Of a stretch of 64,000 nucleotides of DNA, positions 10,401-18,000 are shown in pieces (the stretch's first letter is position 1; every line of letters starts with the position of its first letter). This DNA comes from Cellulomonas phragmiteti. Lineage in GTDB: Bacteria > Actinomycetota > Actinomycetes > Actinomycetales > Cellulomonadaceae. The stretch covers positions 124,001 to 188,000 of the forward strand of contig NZ_BONP01000004.1 in the NCBI RefSeq assembly GCF_016862775.1, written 5' to 3'. Both the position numbers and the translations under genes were made by a program. Under the pieces are notes generated by a model that was not told where the DNA came from, made no database searches, and saw only the letters and a program-made list of their open reading frames with translations.

Positions 10401-10853
10401 GGCCACTCCCGGCGTGACGACCAGGGCGTCCTGAGTCGGGGCCAGGTCGACCGCGGCCCCGCCGGGCACCCACAGGGCGAGGCTGCGCAGGGCGACCTGC
10501 GACAGCCCGGTCGTGGCCCGGGGGCCGGGGGCCGTGCCGGACCAGGCGAGCCGGCTGCCGGACCAGGCGGTCGCCGGCACGTCGGGGTCGGGCAGCCACA
10601 GGGCGGCCGTGCCGGGGGTGGTCGAGAGGAACGTGCGGAGCTCGGCGAGGAACCCCGTGGGGGAGGCAGGTGCCCGGGCGAGGAACAGGTAGGTGCCCGG
10701 GTGGTCCTGCCACGTCTGCGCGAGGGTGAGGCTGTCCGGCGCCCCGTCCGGCGCCGTCGGGGCGAAGGCGACCTGCGCGCCGGCGGCACCGTCGGGCAGG
10801 GCGACGGTCAGCGCGTAGTACCCGGGGACCACCCGGGTGAAGGTCGGGGCCAC
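7488..10853 (-). CDS. Large unknown protein of the HNH operon
   Basis: 1,121 residues. GTG at 10853 was chosen because AAGGGAG lies just upstream (about 10858-10864), whereas a longer in-frame extension would overlap the preceding gene. The sequence is rich in Ala, Gly, Thr, Pro and short beta-type patterns, with no signal peptide, transmembrane helix or recognisable catalytic motif. A stretch around residues 700-900 (for example LLVNALFGDP, GAHGNNVVLDGVYLQQG) looks like a compact beta domain. The same compositional style occurs in the 418-residue protein before it and the giant LysM protein after it, suggesting parts of one assembly. The downstream HNH gene starts inside its stop codon. I do not recognise the family. 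Confidence 0.7.
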   Translation of the reverse strand: MAPTFTRVVPGYYALTVALPDGAAGAQVAFAPTAPDGAPDSLTLAQTWQDHPGTYLFLARAPASPTGFLAELRTFLSTTPGTAALWLPDPDVPATAWSGSRLAWSGTAPGPRATTGLSQVALRSLALWVPGGAAVDLAPTQDALVVTPGVARATLTAGYGATTLPVDGPVTLPFTDLVAGTLTLGTTLENTGATHAPDVDRLDLGIRYSTPGAPAVVGGVPTWTTASYRYPLLVPPPATLPLAVTLDPLHPTLASRTLFALAAGTALTSSLVTTTGRAVTLVAGADPAAPCGFVPAVRALTVPARDTDPYTLVPSGAFTVADTAAGAGSPPQLMCGGSGVEYLTTTAVPGSTVHFVPGQPAHAASGLTADVTTSWVYVVGPEASSAVYHAQADAATLYHPPASDGRAPDARTGATDPTILGYLELAGTALPAGFDPAATPPTLFPMVGLTGLTGDDGTAAQTLEQLAICPARRLAISAVAAAQPVGPGSPHGQRQGVALAGAVTAATTPQGLYATFDDAGMSLLLGQSQAGSRRLVLGDLQPPLVEAFQSSQLFLVATDREALGRLATLTEDAGRLTIALNDSDTWTFDVLADGWAARGTALILKFAGRSLLDLLQDTGAWALAETLNGGDAAALAAQQQRLLDLVRDALTRADPAGGGDPDLAPFAALATDPAWNGVLVLGCRIPLDGLPEQMSGIAAGIDPARFVAHHLGMTVTPVQAVGEALTPQDSSLFGLVAYDDPADLVGTGADYRFKVNTLTVRFAASTVVSFASRIELLVNALFGDPVTLVGGAHGNNVVLDGVYLQQGSTSSYVFSTAADSPFTAPTSAVLAGVDITRAQFVTVLPADRAEAQHVPALSRFLFWGTCRFRPGPFDLFSFGDAADGSAAGALTFADVAVDLSYDPSDPAASSVYTFDAGRLTYDLAATSPRPGSLFEAFPLTLTGFVHALPPAAGSQDAATTPSGLGFLPVDVPLSQGAMTAPWFGMVADLALGTPGALAAQAGFTASLLVAWSPGVGTDVAVGLKLPGTGGPHRMLSLQSVLRLKIAALALRKVGAAYVLALHDISLSLLSLSFPPSGQTEILLFGDPGGQSQPSLGWYGGYAQDPPKPPAPTLQQVPGAAP

Positions 10854-10863
10854 GGGGCTCCCT

Positions 10864-12120
10864 TCAGGACGCCGACTGCGGGACCGAGATCGACAGGCTG
10901 TCGCCGCCGAGCACGGGCAGGTCGAAGCTGTCGAGGGTGGGCCCGTACGAGGTGTAGCCACCGTCCTGCGACGTGAGCGTCACGGGTGGGCTCGTGGCGC
11001 TCTGCGACGGCTGGAACAGCCACGTGGGCGGGGTGGTGCCGCCGCTCAGGTTCGTCCGCTGCCGCGTGTAGAACTGGGAGGGCACGCTCACCTGGCCGGG
11101 CCCGAACCAGGGGACCGCGGTGATGCCGGCGAGCAGCCCCCGGATCGTCGTCCCGAGCTGGACGAACTCGCGGACCCCCTGCACCAGCACGGGGATCTGC
11201 GGGACCGCGACCGCACGGCCGCGGAAGAAGGTGGCGACGGCACCGACCCCGACCGTGCCGGACTGCCGGTAGGCGAGGGTCGCCGCGACCAGACCGGCGA
11301 AGGTCGGTGCGCCGATGATCGTGGCGTTCTGCTGGGGACCGGTGAACCCCACGGAGTCGCTGGACGGCAGGTCCTGCGGGTACACCAGACGCAGGTACGG
11401 GTACGCGAACGCGGCGCCCACCAGGTCGACGGTGCCCCCCGCGCCGCCCGTGTTGGGTGCCACCGACAGGCCCTGCTGCAGCGCCAGGTACGGGCCGAGC
11501 GTGAGGTCGGCCGTCCCGCCGACGAGTCCCACGTCGACGACCGTGCTGCCGGAGCCGACGAACCCGTTGAGGGGGTTCTGCTGCGGGTCCAGTGCCTGGT
11601 GCGCCTGGTACTCCAGCCGCAACCGCGTCCCCGGGAGCAGGTCCACGCAGCGTGCGGCGGGGTCCAGCCCGTACCGCAGGAACAGGGACTCGGCGAAGGT
11701 CTGCGGCAGCGCCTGGGCCAGGTACGCCTGCACGAGCCGCAGCCGGCCGGGCTTGAGCGCGTGCGTCCCGGCCGACCCGTCCGCGTTCTCCAGGGCCACG
11801 AGGAAGTCGAGGAACCCGTCGTGCAGCGCCGGGCGCACCGGGGAGTCGTCGAACGTCCAGACGTCGGGCGAGACGACGACCTTCCACGGCAGCCCGGGGC
11901 GCTTGTCGCCGTCCGGGGTCTTCCAGAGCGTGAACATCCCCGCGGTCACGGCCTCCTCGGGTGCCGTGGCGAAGACGTCGTCGAGGTAGAGGGCGACGCC
12001 GAACGGCGTGGTCCCGGTACCGGCTGGGGCGTAGACGAGGGAGGGTTGCTGGCCCGGGACGGCGGTCGAGAAGTTGTACGCACCCGCCGTGACACTGGCC
12101 GTCGACCCGGGTCCGCCCAT
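10864..12120 (-). CDS. Unknown 418-residue protein of the HNH operon
   Basis: The ATG at 12120 shares its A with the stop of the upstream small gene (TGATG), so translation is probably coupled; the next start lies only ten bases after its stop. There is no signal peptide. The N-terminal 150 residues are mixed (VALYLDDVFATAPEEAV, PWKVVVSPDVWTFDD, then a Leu-rich helix around RLVQAYLAQALPQTF). The C-terminal half is hydrophobic and glycine-rich and ends in a Ser/Thr/Pro-rich tail. No family is recognised. Its size and position suggest a structural or adaptor subunit; no catalytic motif is visible. Confidence 0.7.
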   Translation of the reverse strand: MGGPGSTASVTAGAYNFSTAVPGQQPSLVYAPAGTGTTPFGVALYLDDVFATAPEEAVTAGMFTLWKTPDGDKRPGLPWKVVVSPDVWTFDDSPVRPALHDGFLDFLVALENADGSAGTHALKPGRLRLVQAYLAQALPQTFAESLFLRYGLDPAARCVDLLPGTRLRLEYQAHQALDPQQNPLNGFVGSGSTVVDVGLVGGTADLTLGPYLALQQGLSVAPNTGGAGGTVDLVGAAFAYPYLRLVYPQDLPSSDSVGFTGPQQNATIIGAPTFAGLVAATLAYRQSGTVGVGAVATFFRGRAVAVPQIPVLVQGVREFVQLGTTIRGLLAGITAVPWFGPGQVSVPSQFYTRQRTNLSGGTTPPTWLFQPSQSATSPPVTLTSQDGGYTSYGPTLDSFDLPVLGGDSLSISVPQSAS

Positions 12121-12521
12121 CAGAGACGGAGGCCGGACCCGGTGGGGCTCATGACGATCGTGTCGCCCGAGTGGCCGAGGTAGGCGTTGTTGTCGGACAG
12201 GCAGGTCGCGACGCACGCCTCCTTGAACAGGAAGAACAGCAGGTCCTGGTTCGCCGAGTAGGCCGTGAAGCTCACGTCGACCGTGACGCCGACCTTGCCG
12301 CCGGCGCCGCTGTCCAGGACGTACAGGACGGTGTTGGTGGTGCCGAACTGCCCGGACTGCGGGTCGTCCGTGTTGTAGCGCTTGTAGACGCCGGTGGAGT
12401 GGTTCGGCGTGTACGGCTGGGTCGACGGCATCGGGTCGATGGTCTCGGGCGAGTTGAGGGCCCCGTTGACCTCCAGCGTGAGTGGCATCGAGGTCATGTT
12501 GAAAAAGATGGCCTGGCCCAT
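12120..12521 (-). CDS. Small unknown protein opening the HNH operon
   Basis: 133 residues. ATG 12521 is preferred over an upstream in-frame start at 12551 because a GGGGGGA ribosome-binding site sits about 8 bases before it. The protein begins MGQAIFFNMTSMPLTLEVNG and is largely short beta-strand-like segments with many Thr, Asn, Tyr and Gly. It has two close cysteines (EACVATC) near residue 110 and no signal sequence or membrane helix. Such a small beta-rich first gene before much larger proteins recalls tube, sheath or lectin-like subunits, but no homology is recognised and that comparison is only suggestive. Confidence 0.7.
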   Translation of the reverse strand: MGQAIFFNMTSMPLTLEVNGALNSPETIDPMPSTQPYTPNHSTGVYKRYNTDDPQSGQFGTTNTVLYVLDSGAGGKVGVTVDVSFTAYSANQDLLFFLFKEACVATCLSDNNAYLGHSGDTIVMSPTGSGLRL

Positions 12522-12540
12522 GAGCTGATCCCCCCGGATC

Positions 12541-12557
12541 CACCTCGCCACGAGGTG
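12541..12557 (-). repeat. Perfect 7-bp inverted repeat in the operon leader
   Basis: CACCTCG-CCA-CGAGGTG. It falls between the AT-rich promoter region and the ribosome-binding site of the 133-residue gene, so it could be an RNA hairpin in the 5' leader or a repressor operator. Confidence 0.5.
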
Positions 12558-12713
12558 TCTAGTGAAGTTAATACCTCAGTAATCGTCATCTAACATCTGC
12601 GGCCAGTTTTTGTCTACGGTGTTCTCACGGGTTTCTGCGACCGTGCCTGATGGGGCGGCGGTCGCGCCCGGCACGGTGTCGCACAAGGGCCGACGATCGA
12701 CGGGGGCACACGC
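12558..12713. promoter_or_regulatory. AT-rich divergent promoter region
   Basis: This stretch contains the most AT-rich segment noticed in the window (around 12560-12620, for example AGTGAAGTTAATACCTCAGT), set in very GC-rich DNA. It separates the minus-strand HNH operon from the plus-strand pterin-dehydratase gene. Reading the minus strand, TATTAA about 17 bases after ATGTTA is a possible weak -10/-35 pair for the operon. AT-rich promoters in such genomes are often bound by Lsr2-type silencers; no binding is shown here. Confidence 0.4.
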
Positions 12714-13400
12714 ATGGACATGCTGGGTGGCGACGAGATCGCCGCGGCCGCGCTGACCGACTGGCGCAAGCTGGCGCAGGGTCTGCACGCCCGCTACCTC
12801 GTCGACGACTTCGGTGCCGCGGCGCGGTTCGTGACCGCCGTCGGTGAGGCGGGCGACGCGGCGGGGCACCACCCCGCCGTGATGATCGGCCCGGGGCACG
12901 TCGACCTCGAGCTGGTCAGCGCCGACGCGGTCTACCGCGACGGGGAGGGCACCGCGCACGTCGTCGAGTGGGTGACGCAGCGGGACGTCGACCTCGCCCG
13001 GCGCATCACGGCGGTCGCCGCCGAGCACGGCCTCACCGCCGACCCGGGCTCCGTCAGCGTCGTCGAGCTCGGTCTCGACACGGCACGCTCCGCGACGATC
13101 GCCCCGGTGTGGGCGGCGCTGCTGACGGGCGACGCCGCGTCGCAGGGACGCGGCTCGCCCAGCGACGAGGTCCGGGACGCGACGGGACGCGTCCCGAACC
13201 TGTGGTTCGGGGACCTCGACGGCCAGGCGGCGCCCGGGCAGCGGTTCCACGTCGAGGTCTACGTGCCGCAGGAGGTCGTCGAGCAGCGGGTCGCCGCTGC
13301 GGTCGCCGCCGGCGGGACCGTCGTCGACGACAGCCACGCGCCGTCGCTCACGGTGATCGCGGACCAGGACGGCAACCGGGGAGTCGTCTGCGTGGCCTGA
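12714..13400 (+). CDS. Pterin-4a-carbinolamine dehydratase-like / glyoxalase (VOC) fusion
   Basis: 228 residues, ATG start. Residues about 1-105 match the PCD/DCoH fold: LARYLVDDF-type helix, then HHPAVMIG and DLELVS, then a histidine in AHVVEWVTQRDVDLARRI, the arrangement that dehydrates 4a-hydroxytetrahydropterins. Residues about 115-228 form a VOC/glyoxalase-like half (PNLWFGDLDG, FHVEVYVPQEVVEQRV, ending SLTVIADQDGNRGVVCV), a combination seen in actinobacterial proteins. No pterin-dependent hydroxylase lies nearby, so the substrate is unknown. It is divergent from the HNH operon and shares its promoter region. Confidence 0.75.
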   Translation: MDMLGGDEIAAAALTDWRKLAQGLHARYLVDDFGAAARFVTAVGEAGDAAGHHPAVMIGPGHVDLELVSADAVYRDGEGTAHVVEWVTQRDVDLARRITAVAAEHGLTADPGSVSVVELGLDTARSATIAPVWAALLTGDAASQGRGSPSDEVRDATGRVPNLWFGDLDGQAAPGQRFHVEVYVPQEVVEQRVAAAVAAGGTVVDDSHAPSLTVIADQDGNRGVVCVA

Positions 13401-13535
13401 CGGGGGAGCCGCTCCCGGCGTGCCGACCCGCCGCGGGGAGGTGAGACTGGCACGGGCCGCCGAGGCGGCCCGACCGTACTGCCGCGGGCGCACGACCTGA
13501 GCCCCGGCAGGCCACCGCCGAACCCTGGAGGCTTC

Positions 13536-14003
13536 TTGCGTATCCGGACGTCCCGTACCGCCCTGCTCGTCGGAGCGTCGGCCCTCGTGCTGGCAGCGTG
13601 CACGGGGGGTGAGGGCGACGCCACCCCGCCCCCGGTCGCGGCAACCACCGAGCCCGCCCCCGACCCGTCACCGGACGCCGGGGCGTCGGACGACGACGCC
13701 ATGCAGGACGACATGTCCGGCCTGCCGCCGCGACCCCAGCGCGACAGCTGCGTGGACATCCCGGTGCCGGACGACGGCATCTACACGGTGTACGACGCGG
13801 GGACGGCCGTCGTGACGTTCGAGGACGGCGCGCTCGTGCTCGGTGAGGTCACCGCCGCGGACGGGTGGACCGCCCGGGTCGACGACCAGGACGCGGACGA
13901 GGTCGAGATCGACTTCCGGCGCAGCGCCGACGAGGTCCTCGACCTCGAGGTCGAGGTCGACGACGGCCGCGTCGAGGCGCAGATCTGCCACGACGACGAC
14001 TGA
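13536..14003 (+). CDS. Small acidic lipoprotein
   Basis: 155 residues from TTG 13536 behind TGGAGG. The N-terminus MRIRTSRTALLVGASALVLA followed by AC is a signal peptide with lipobox, lipidated at Cys22. A Pro/Thr/Asp-rich spacer (about 25-60) leads to an acidic beta-rich domain with many Asp/Glu pairs and two cysteines (RDSCVDIPV, AQICHDDD) that could form a disulphide. It is expected to be anchored on the outer face of the membrane. No family is recognised. The Asp-rich surface may bind cations, but that is a guess. Confidence 0.75.
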   Translation: MRIRTSRTALLVGASALVLAACTGGEGDATPPPVAATTEPAPDPSPDAGASDDDAMQDDMSGLPPRPQRDSCVDIPVPDDGIYTVYDAGTAVVTFEDGALVLGEVTAADGWTARVDDQDADEVEIDFRRSADEVLDLEVEVDDGRVEAQICHDDD

Positions 14004-14025
14004 CGGCCACGTCGCCCGCCGCCGT

Positions 14026-14046
14026 GCCGCGGATCCGGTCCGCGGC
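14026..14046 (+). terminator. Candidate hairpin after the lipoprotein gene
   Basis: GCCGCGGA - TCCGG - TCCGCGGC gives an 8-bp perfect stem about 22 bases after the stop. There is no U-tract, as is common in these genomes. Confidence 0.35.
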
Positions 14047-14156
14047 CCGGCGGCGACGGCGTCGAGACCGGGTCCACGGGGCCTGAAGCGTTTCGGTCTT
14101 CCCCTTGCCCCGGTACCACCTCGATGACGCCGACACCAGGGACGTAGGGTGCGGAC

Positions 14157-14696
14157 GTGTCGTCACCCGGGGTCGGATCGCTGCGCGCCGTGCGCGTGGT
14201 CGCCCTGGCCGCCGTCCTGGTCGGCCTGTCCGTGGTGTCGCACCAGCTGGCCGGCGGCACCCGCCCCGCCGCGGTGCCGCTGCTGGTCCTCACAGGCCTG
14301 ACGATCGCGCTCGTCGTCCCGCTGACCGCGGGCAGGATCGGCCTGCCGCGCCTGCTGGTAGTCCTCGGCATCGGGCAGGTGGGGCTGCACGTGGCGTTCG
14401 GGCACCTCGCCGCGCTCGCGCCGACCACCGCCGTCCACCACCACCACGGCGCGGCGTCCGACGGCGGGATGCTCGCCGCGCACGCGGCGACCACCCTGGT
14501 CGTCGCCCTGGTCGTGCGGCACGGAGATGCGCTGCTGTGGGCCATGTGGGCCTGGCTGACGAGGCGACGCTTCACCGACGTGCCCGCCGTGCAGCTCGAG
14601 GTGCCCGCCGTGCGCGCGCACGGCGATCTCTGGAATGCGCACGCCGCGGACCGCAGCGACGCGGTCCGCGCCCGCGCTCCGCCCGCCCTCGTCTGA
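14157..14696 (+). CDS. Small polytopic membrane protein of the copper operon
   Basis: 179 residues, GTG start. Four hydrophobic segments are visible (about 10-27, 38-57, 61-82 and 100-125), with a loop carrying TAVHHHHG between the third and fourth and a basic cytoplasmic tail. The histidine cluster and the position directly before YcnI, CopC-CopD and a second YcnI suggest a role in copper handling at the membrane. The family is not recognised with confidence. The next gene starts about 110 bases later. Confidence 0.65.
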   Translation: MSSPGVGSLRAVRVVALAAVLVGLSVVSHQLAGGTRPAAVPLLVLTGLTIALVVPLTAGRIGLPRLLVVLGIGQVGLHVAFGHLAALAPTTAVHHHHGAASDGGMLAAHAATTLVVALVVRHGDALLWAMWAWLTRRRFTDVPAVQLEVPAVRAHGDLWNAHAADRSDAVRARAPPALV

Positions 14697-14805
14697 CCCC
14701 GACGCGCGAGCCCCTGCGCCCGCGCCGTCCCCGCGCGCCCGCGGCACGTCGTCGTGCCCTGCCGGGCCGCGCGTTCCTCCCCTCATGTCCTCGAAAGGCT
14801 CCACC

Positions 14806-15552
14806 GTGCGACACCACCTGCGACACACCCTGCGCGCCACTGCCGCCGCCGCGCTCACCGGCGGTCTCGTCCTGCTCGGCGCCGGCTCGGCCTCCGCCCA
14901 CGTGACCGTGCAGCCCAGCACCACCACCGCCGGCGCGTACACCCTGCTCACCGTGGGCGTGCCCCACGGCTGCGACGGCTCGCCCACCACCCGCGTGTCC
15001 ATCCAGATCCCCGAGCTGATCACGTCGGTGACACCGTCGATCAACCCCGGCTGGGAGGTCGAGAAGGTCATGGCGGACCTCGACGTGCCGATCGACGACG
15101 GGCACGGCGGCCAGCGGACCGAGCGCGTCGCGGAGATCGTGTACACCGCCAGGACCCCCCTGCCCGACGGGTTCCGCGACGCGTTCGTGCTGTCGCTCAA
15201 GCTGCCGGACGCCGTCGGCGAGGAGCTGGTCTTCCCCGCGCTCCAGGAGTGCGAGGAGGGTGAGACCGCCTGGGCGCAGCTGCCGCCGGACGGCGACGAC
15301 TCCGCCGAGCTGCCGTACCCGGCCCCGAGGTTCGAGATCACCGCCGCCACCGAGGACGACGCAAGCACCGAGACGGTCTCCGACGCAGCCGCCGCGGCCC
15401 CCGCGTCGGCGGACTCCGGGTCGACCTCGGCGTCGGCGACGACGACGGACGCGGCTCCGCCGGCGGCGACCTGGGCCGCGCTGGCCCTCGGTGCGGGCGG
15501 TCTCGTGCTGGGTGCCCTGGCGCTGCTGCGCACGCGCCGCCGCCAGGCCTGA
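14806..15552 (+). CDS. YcnI-family (DUF1775) copper-binding protein, copy 1
   Basis: 248 residues from GTG 14806, chosen because GAAAGG lies 7 bases upstream; a longer ATG start at 14785 would place that site inside the gene. The signal peptide ends at ASA|HVTVQP, giving a mature protein that begins with His, the usual copper ligand of YcnI proteins. GCDGSPTTRVSIQIPE, NPGWEVEK and PALQECEEGETAW are hallmark segments. An Ala/Ser/Thr spacer precedes a C-terminal membrane helix (about 222-243) and an RTRRRQ anchor. It is expected to be tethered outside the membrane and to pass copper to its neighbours. The CopC-CopD gene starts seven bases after its stop. Confidence 0.88.
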   Translation: MRHHLRHTLRATAAAALTGGLVLLGAGSASAHVTVQPSTTTAGAYTLLTVGVPHGCDGSPTTRVSIQIPELITSVTPSINPGWEVEKVMADLDVPIDDGHGGQRTERVAEIVYTARTPLPDGFRDAFVLSLKLPDAVGEELVFPALQECEEGETAWAQLPPDGDDSAELPYPAPRFEITAATEDDASTETVSDAAAAAPASADSGSTSASATTTDAAPPAATWAALALGAGGLVLGALALLRTRRRQA

Positions 15553-15559
15553 GGGCACC

Positions 15560-17278
15560 GTGCGCCACCCCGACGCGCTGCGTCGTGCGGGGGCGGGTGT
15601 CGTCGTCGCCGTGGTCGGGCTGCTCCTCGTGGTGCTTGCGAGCAGCCCGGCCGCGGCGCACGCCGTCCTGGTGGGGACCGACCCGCAGGACGGCAGCGTC
15701 GTCGACGCGCCCCCCACCGAGCTGGTCCTGACCTTCAACGAGCCCGTACGCGGCGTCCCGGACGGCACGACGATCCTGGCGGCCGACGGGACGCCCCTCG
15801 AGGTCGCGGTCGCCGCTGTCGACGACACGCTCGTGCTCACGCCCGCGTCGGTGCTGGCCGACGGCACCTACGTCGTGAGCTGGCGCGTCATCTCGCTGGA
15901 CACCCACCCGGTGGCCGGGGCGTTCACGTTCTCCGTCGGTGAGCCGAGCGCCACGAGCGTCGCCGCGTCCGTCCCGGAGCCGACGACGGCGCTGGTCGTG
16001 GCGCGCGCCGCCGGCCAGGCGCTGCTCTACGTGGCGGTGCTCGGGGTCACGGGTCTGGTGGTGTTCGAGCTGCTCGTGCTGCAGGCCTCGCCGGGCGCCA
16101 TGCCGGTGCTGCGCCGGCGCCTGCACGTGACCCGTGCGGCCGGTGCGGCGCTGGCCGCGGCGACCGCGGTGCTGACGGTCCCGCTGACGGTCGCGTGGCA
16201 GGCCGGCGGTGGACTCGACGCCCTCGCGCGGGCTGGGACGTGGACCGGCGGCCTGACGTCCGACACCGCGGTCGCCTCCTTGCTGGCCGTGGTCGGCGTG
16301 GTCGTGGCGACGGTCGCGGCACGCCGGGCGGGGCACGACGCGCGGCGGGCGTGGCCCGCGGGCGTGGCGACGGCCTCCGCGGCGGCCGCGCTCGGTTCCC
16401 TGCTCGTCGTCGGGCACACCCGCACCTTCGGGCCCGGGTGGCTCGTCCTGGGCGCGGACGCGCTGCACGTGGCCACCGGTGCCGTGTGGCTCGGCGGCGT
16501 CGTCGGCCTCGTGGCGACCCTGTCGCGGTCCGCGGGTGTCGACCCGCGACGCGCCGCGGCGACCGTCGCCCGGTTCTCCGCGCTCGGTGCCTGGCTCGTC
16601 GCGGCACTGGCCCTGACCGGGACCGTCCTCGGGTGGCGCGTCGTCGGGACGCTCGAGGCACTCGTCACCTCCGGCTACGGGCGCACGCTCCTGGTCAAGG
16701 TCGCCGTGGCCGTCGTGATCGTGGGCATCGCGGCGTACAACCGGTTCCGGCTGGTCCCGGCGGTCCGGTCCGCCGCGGAGGCCGGAGCGGTGCGCGGTGC
16801 GACGGCCGACGCGTCACGGCGCACGCTCCGCCGCACGGTCGCGGGCGAGGCCGCCCTGCTCGGGCTGGTGCTGGCCGCGACCGGTGCCCTGGTGTCGCAG
16901 CAGCCGCCGGCAGCGGCAGTGTCGGCGCAGGCTGCCGCCGGCACCGCGGCGCAGGTGGTCGAGACGGCCGTGCCGCTGGGCGACGGGACCCTGCGGGCGC
17001 GCGTCAGCCCGGGCCGGGCCGGGGTCAACGCCCTCGAGCTGGAGGTGCTCGACGCCGAGGGTGCACCGATCGAGCCGGTCGAGACGCCGCAGGTCGCGGT
17101 CTCGCTGCCCGCGGTGGGCCTCGGGCCGCTCACGCGTCCCCTCACCGCGACCGGGCCGGGCCGCTACGAGGCCACGCTCGACCTGCCGCTGCCGGGCGCC
17201 TGGGAGCTCGAGGTCAGCGTGCGCACCTCCAAGTACGACAACCCGATCGCCCGGATCCCCGTCGAGGTGACCCCATGA
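15560..17278 (+). CDS. CopC-CopD fusion copper transport protein with C-terminal extracellular domain
   Basis: 572 residues, GTG start. A signal segment ends at AAA|HAVLVGTDPQDG, so the CopC domain (about 33-130) begins with the copper-ligand His; it also carries LVLTFNEPV and SLDTHPVAGAFTFSV. Eight or so membrane helices follow (about 145-435) with the CopD features GADALHVATGAVWLGGV and VKVAVAVVIVGIAAYNRFRL. A final domain (about 455-572; VNALELEVLD, GAWELEVSVR) resembles the YtkA-like module. Such fusions move copper across the membrane or buffer it. The stop overlaps the next ATG (ATGA). Confidence 0.9.
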   Translation: MRHPDALRRAGAGVVVAVVGLLLVVLASSPAAAHAVLVGTDPQDGSVVDAPPTELVLTFNEPVRGVPDGTTILAADGTPLEVAVAAVDDTLVLTPASVLADGTYVVSWRVISLDTHPVAGAFTFSVGEPSATSVAASVPEPTTALVVARAAGQALLYVAVLGVTGLVVFELLVLQASPGAMPVLRRRLHVTRAAGAALAAATAVLTVPLTVAWQAGGGLDALARAGTWTGGLTSDTAVASLLAVVGVVVATVAARRAGHDARRAWPAGVATASAAAALGSLLVVGHTRTFGPGWLVLGADALHVATGAVWLGGVVGLVATLSRSAGVDPRRAAATVARFSALGAWLVAALALTGTVLGWRVVGTLEALVTSGYGRTLLVKVAVAVVIVGIAAYNRFRLVPAVRSAAEAGAVRGATADASRRTLRRTVAGEAALLGLVLAATGALVSQQPPAAAVSAQAAAGTAAQVVETAVPLGDGTLRARVSPGRAGVNALELEVLDAEGAPIEPVETPQVAVSLPAVGLGPLTRPLTATGPGRYEATLDLPLPGAWELEVSVRTSKYDNPIARIPVEVTP

Positions 17279-17937
17279 CCCCCGCCCTCGCTCCCGCACG
17301 CGTCTCGCGCACGGCGGCGCGACGACGCCACGGGCGCCGCGCCGCCCTGGTCGCGCTGGTCGCGACCGCCGGTGTCCTCGCCGGTGCGTCCGGCGCCGCG
17401 GCGCACGTCCTCATCGAGTCCGTCCAGCCCCACGGCGACGGCACGTCCACCGTGACCCTCGTGTTCGACCACGGCTGCGACGGGGCACCGACCCGGGCGC
17501 TGACGGTGACGCTCCCCGACGGTGTCGAGGCGCTCGCAGCCGACCAGCCACCGGGGTGGTCTGCCGACCTCACCGCGCGGACGGTCGGCTGGCACGGCAC
17601 ACCCGTCCCCGACGGGCAGCGCGCCGAGTACACCCTCGACGTGCGCGTGACCGGGACCGTCGGCCAGACGTTCACCTTCCCCACCCGGCAGGAGTGCACC
17701 ACCGGCTCCTACGACTGGGCGGACACCGCACCGGCCTCCGAGCACCCGGCGCCGAGCTTCGTCGCCACGGCCGCGACGCTGTCCGCCCCACCACCCGGTC
17801 CGGCGGCGCAGGCCGTCCCGACGGCGCCGCTGGTCGCCGGCGTGCTCGCGGCGTCCGCGGGCCTCGGCGTCCTCGGGGCGTGGGGCGCCGGGCGGCGACG
17901 CTCCGCCGGGCCGCGGTCGACGGCGCGTCCGCTCTGA
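17275..17937 (+). CDS. YcnI-family (DUF1775) protein, copy 2
   Basis: 220 residues; the ATG overlaps the CopCD stop. An Arg-rich signal peptide ends near AAA|HVLIESV, so the mature N-terminus is again His. FDHGCDGAPTRALTVTLPDG, PPGWSADL and FPTRQECTTGSYDW are YcnI motifs. A Pro/Ala linker and a C-terminal membrane helix (about 180-203) with a basic tail anchor it. It is clearly diverged from the first copy, with a shorter spacer and different linker, so the two may bind different partners. It is the last gene of the operon. Confidence 0.85.
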   Translation: MTPALAPARVSRTAARRRHGRRAALVALVATAGVLAGASGAAAHVLIESVQPHGDGTSTVTLVFDHGCDGAPTRALTVTLPDGVEALAADQPPGWSADLTARTVGWHGTPVPDGQRAEYTLDVRVTGTVGQTFTFPTRQECTTGSYDWADTAPASEHPAPSFVATAATLSAPPPGPAAQAVPTAPLVAGVLAASAGLGVLGAWGAGRRRSAGPRSTARPL

Positions 17938-17979
17938 CGGCGGGTCGGCCCCACGGCCGGCCCGGTCGTCGCGGCCACC

Positions 17980-18000
17980 ACGTCGGCGGGCGGCCGACGT
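17980..18000. terminator. Hairpin between convergent genes
   Basis: ACGTCGGC - GGGCG - GCCGACGT, an 8-bp perfect stem between the second YcnI gene (+) and the DUF2071 gene (-); probably bidirectional. Confidence 0.5.

Noticed and set aside
1..12521. A prophage tail module.
   Set aside because: No tape-measure, portal, terminase, integrase or sheath-like protein is recognised and composition matches the host.
12576..13493. A 305-codon minus-strand frame opposite the pterin-dehydratase gene.
   Set aside because: The plus-strand frame has clear PCD and VOC motifs; the opposite frame is Arg/Asp-rich without any.
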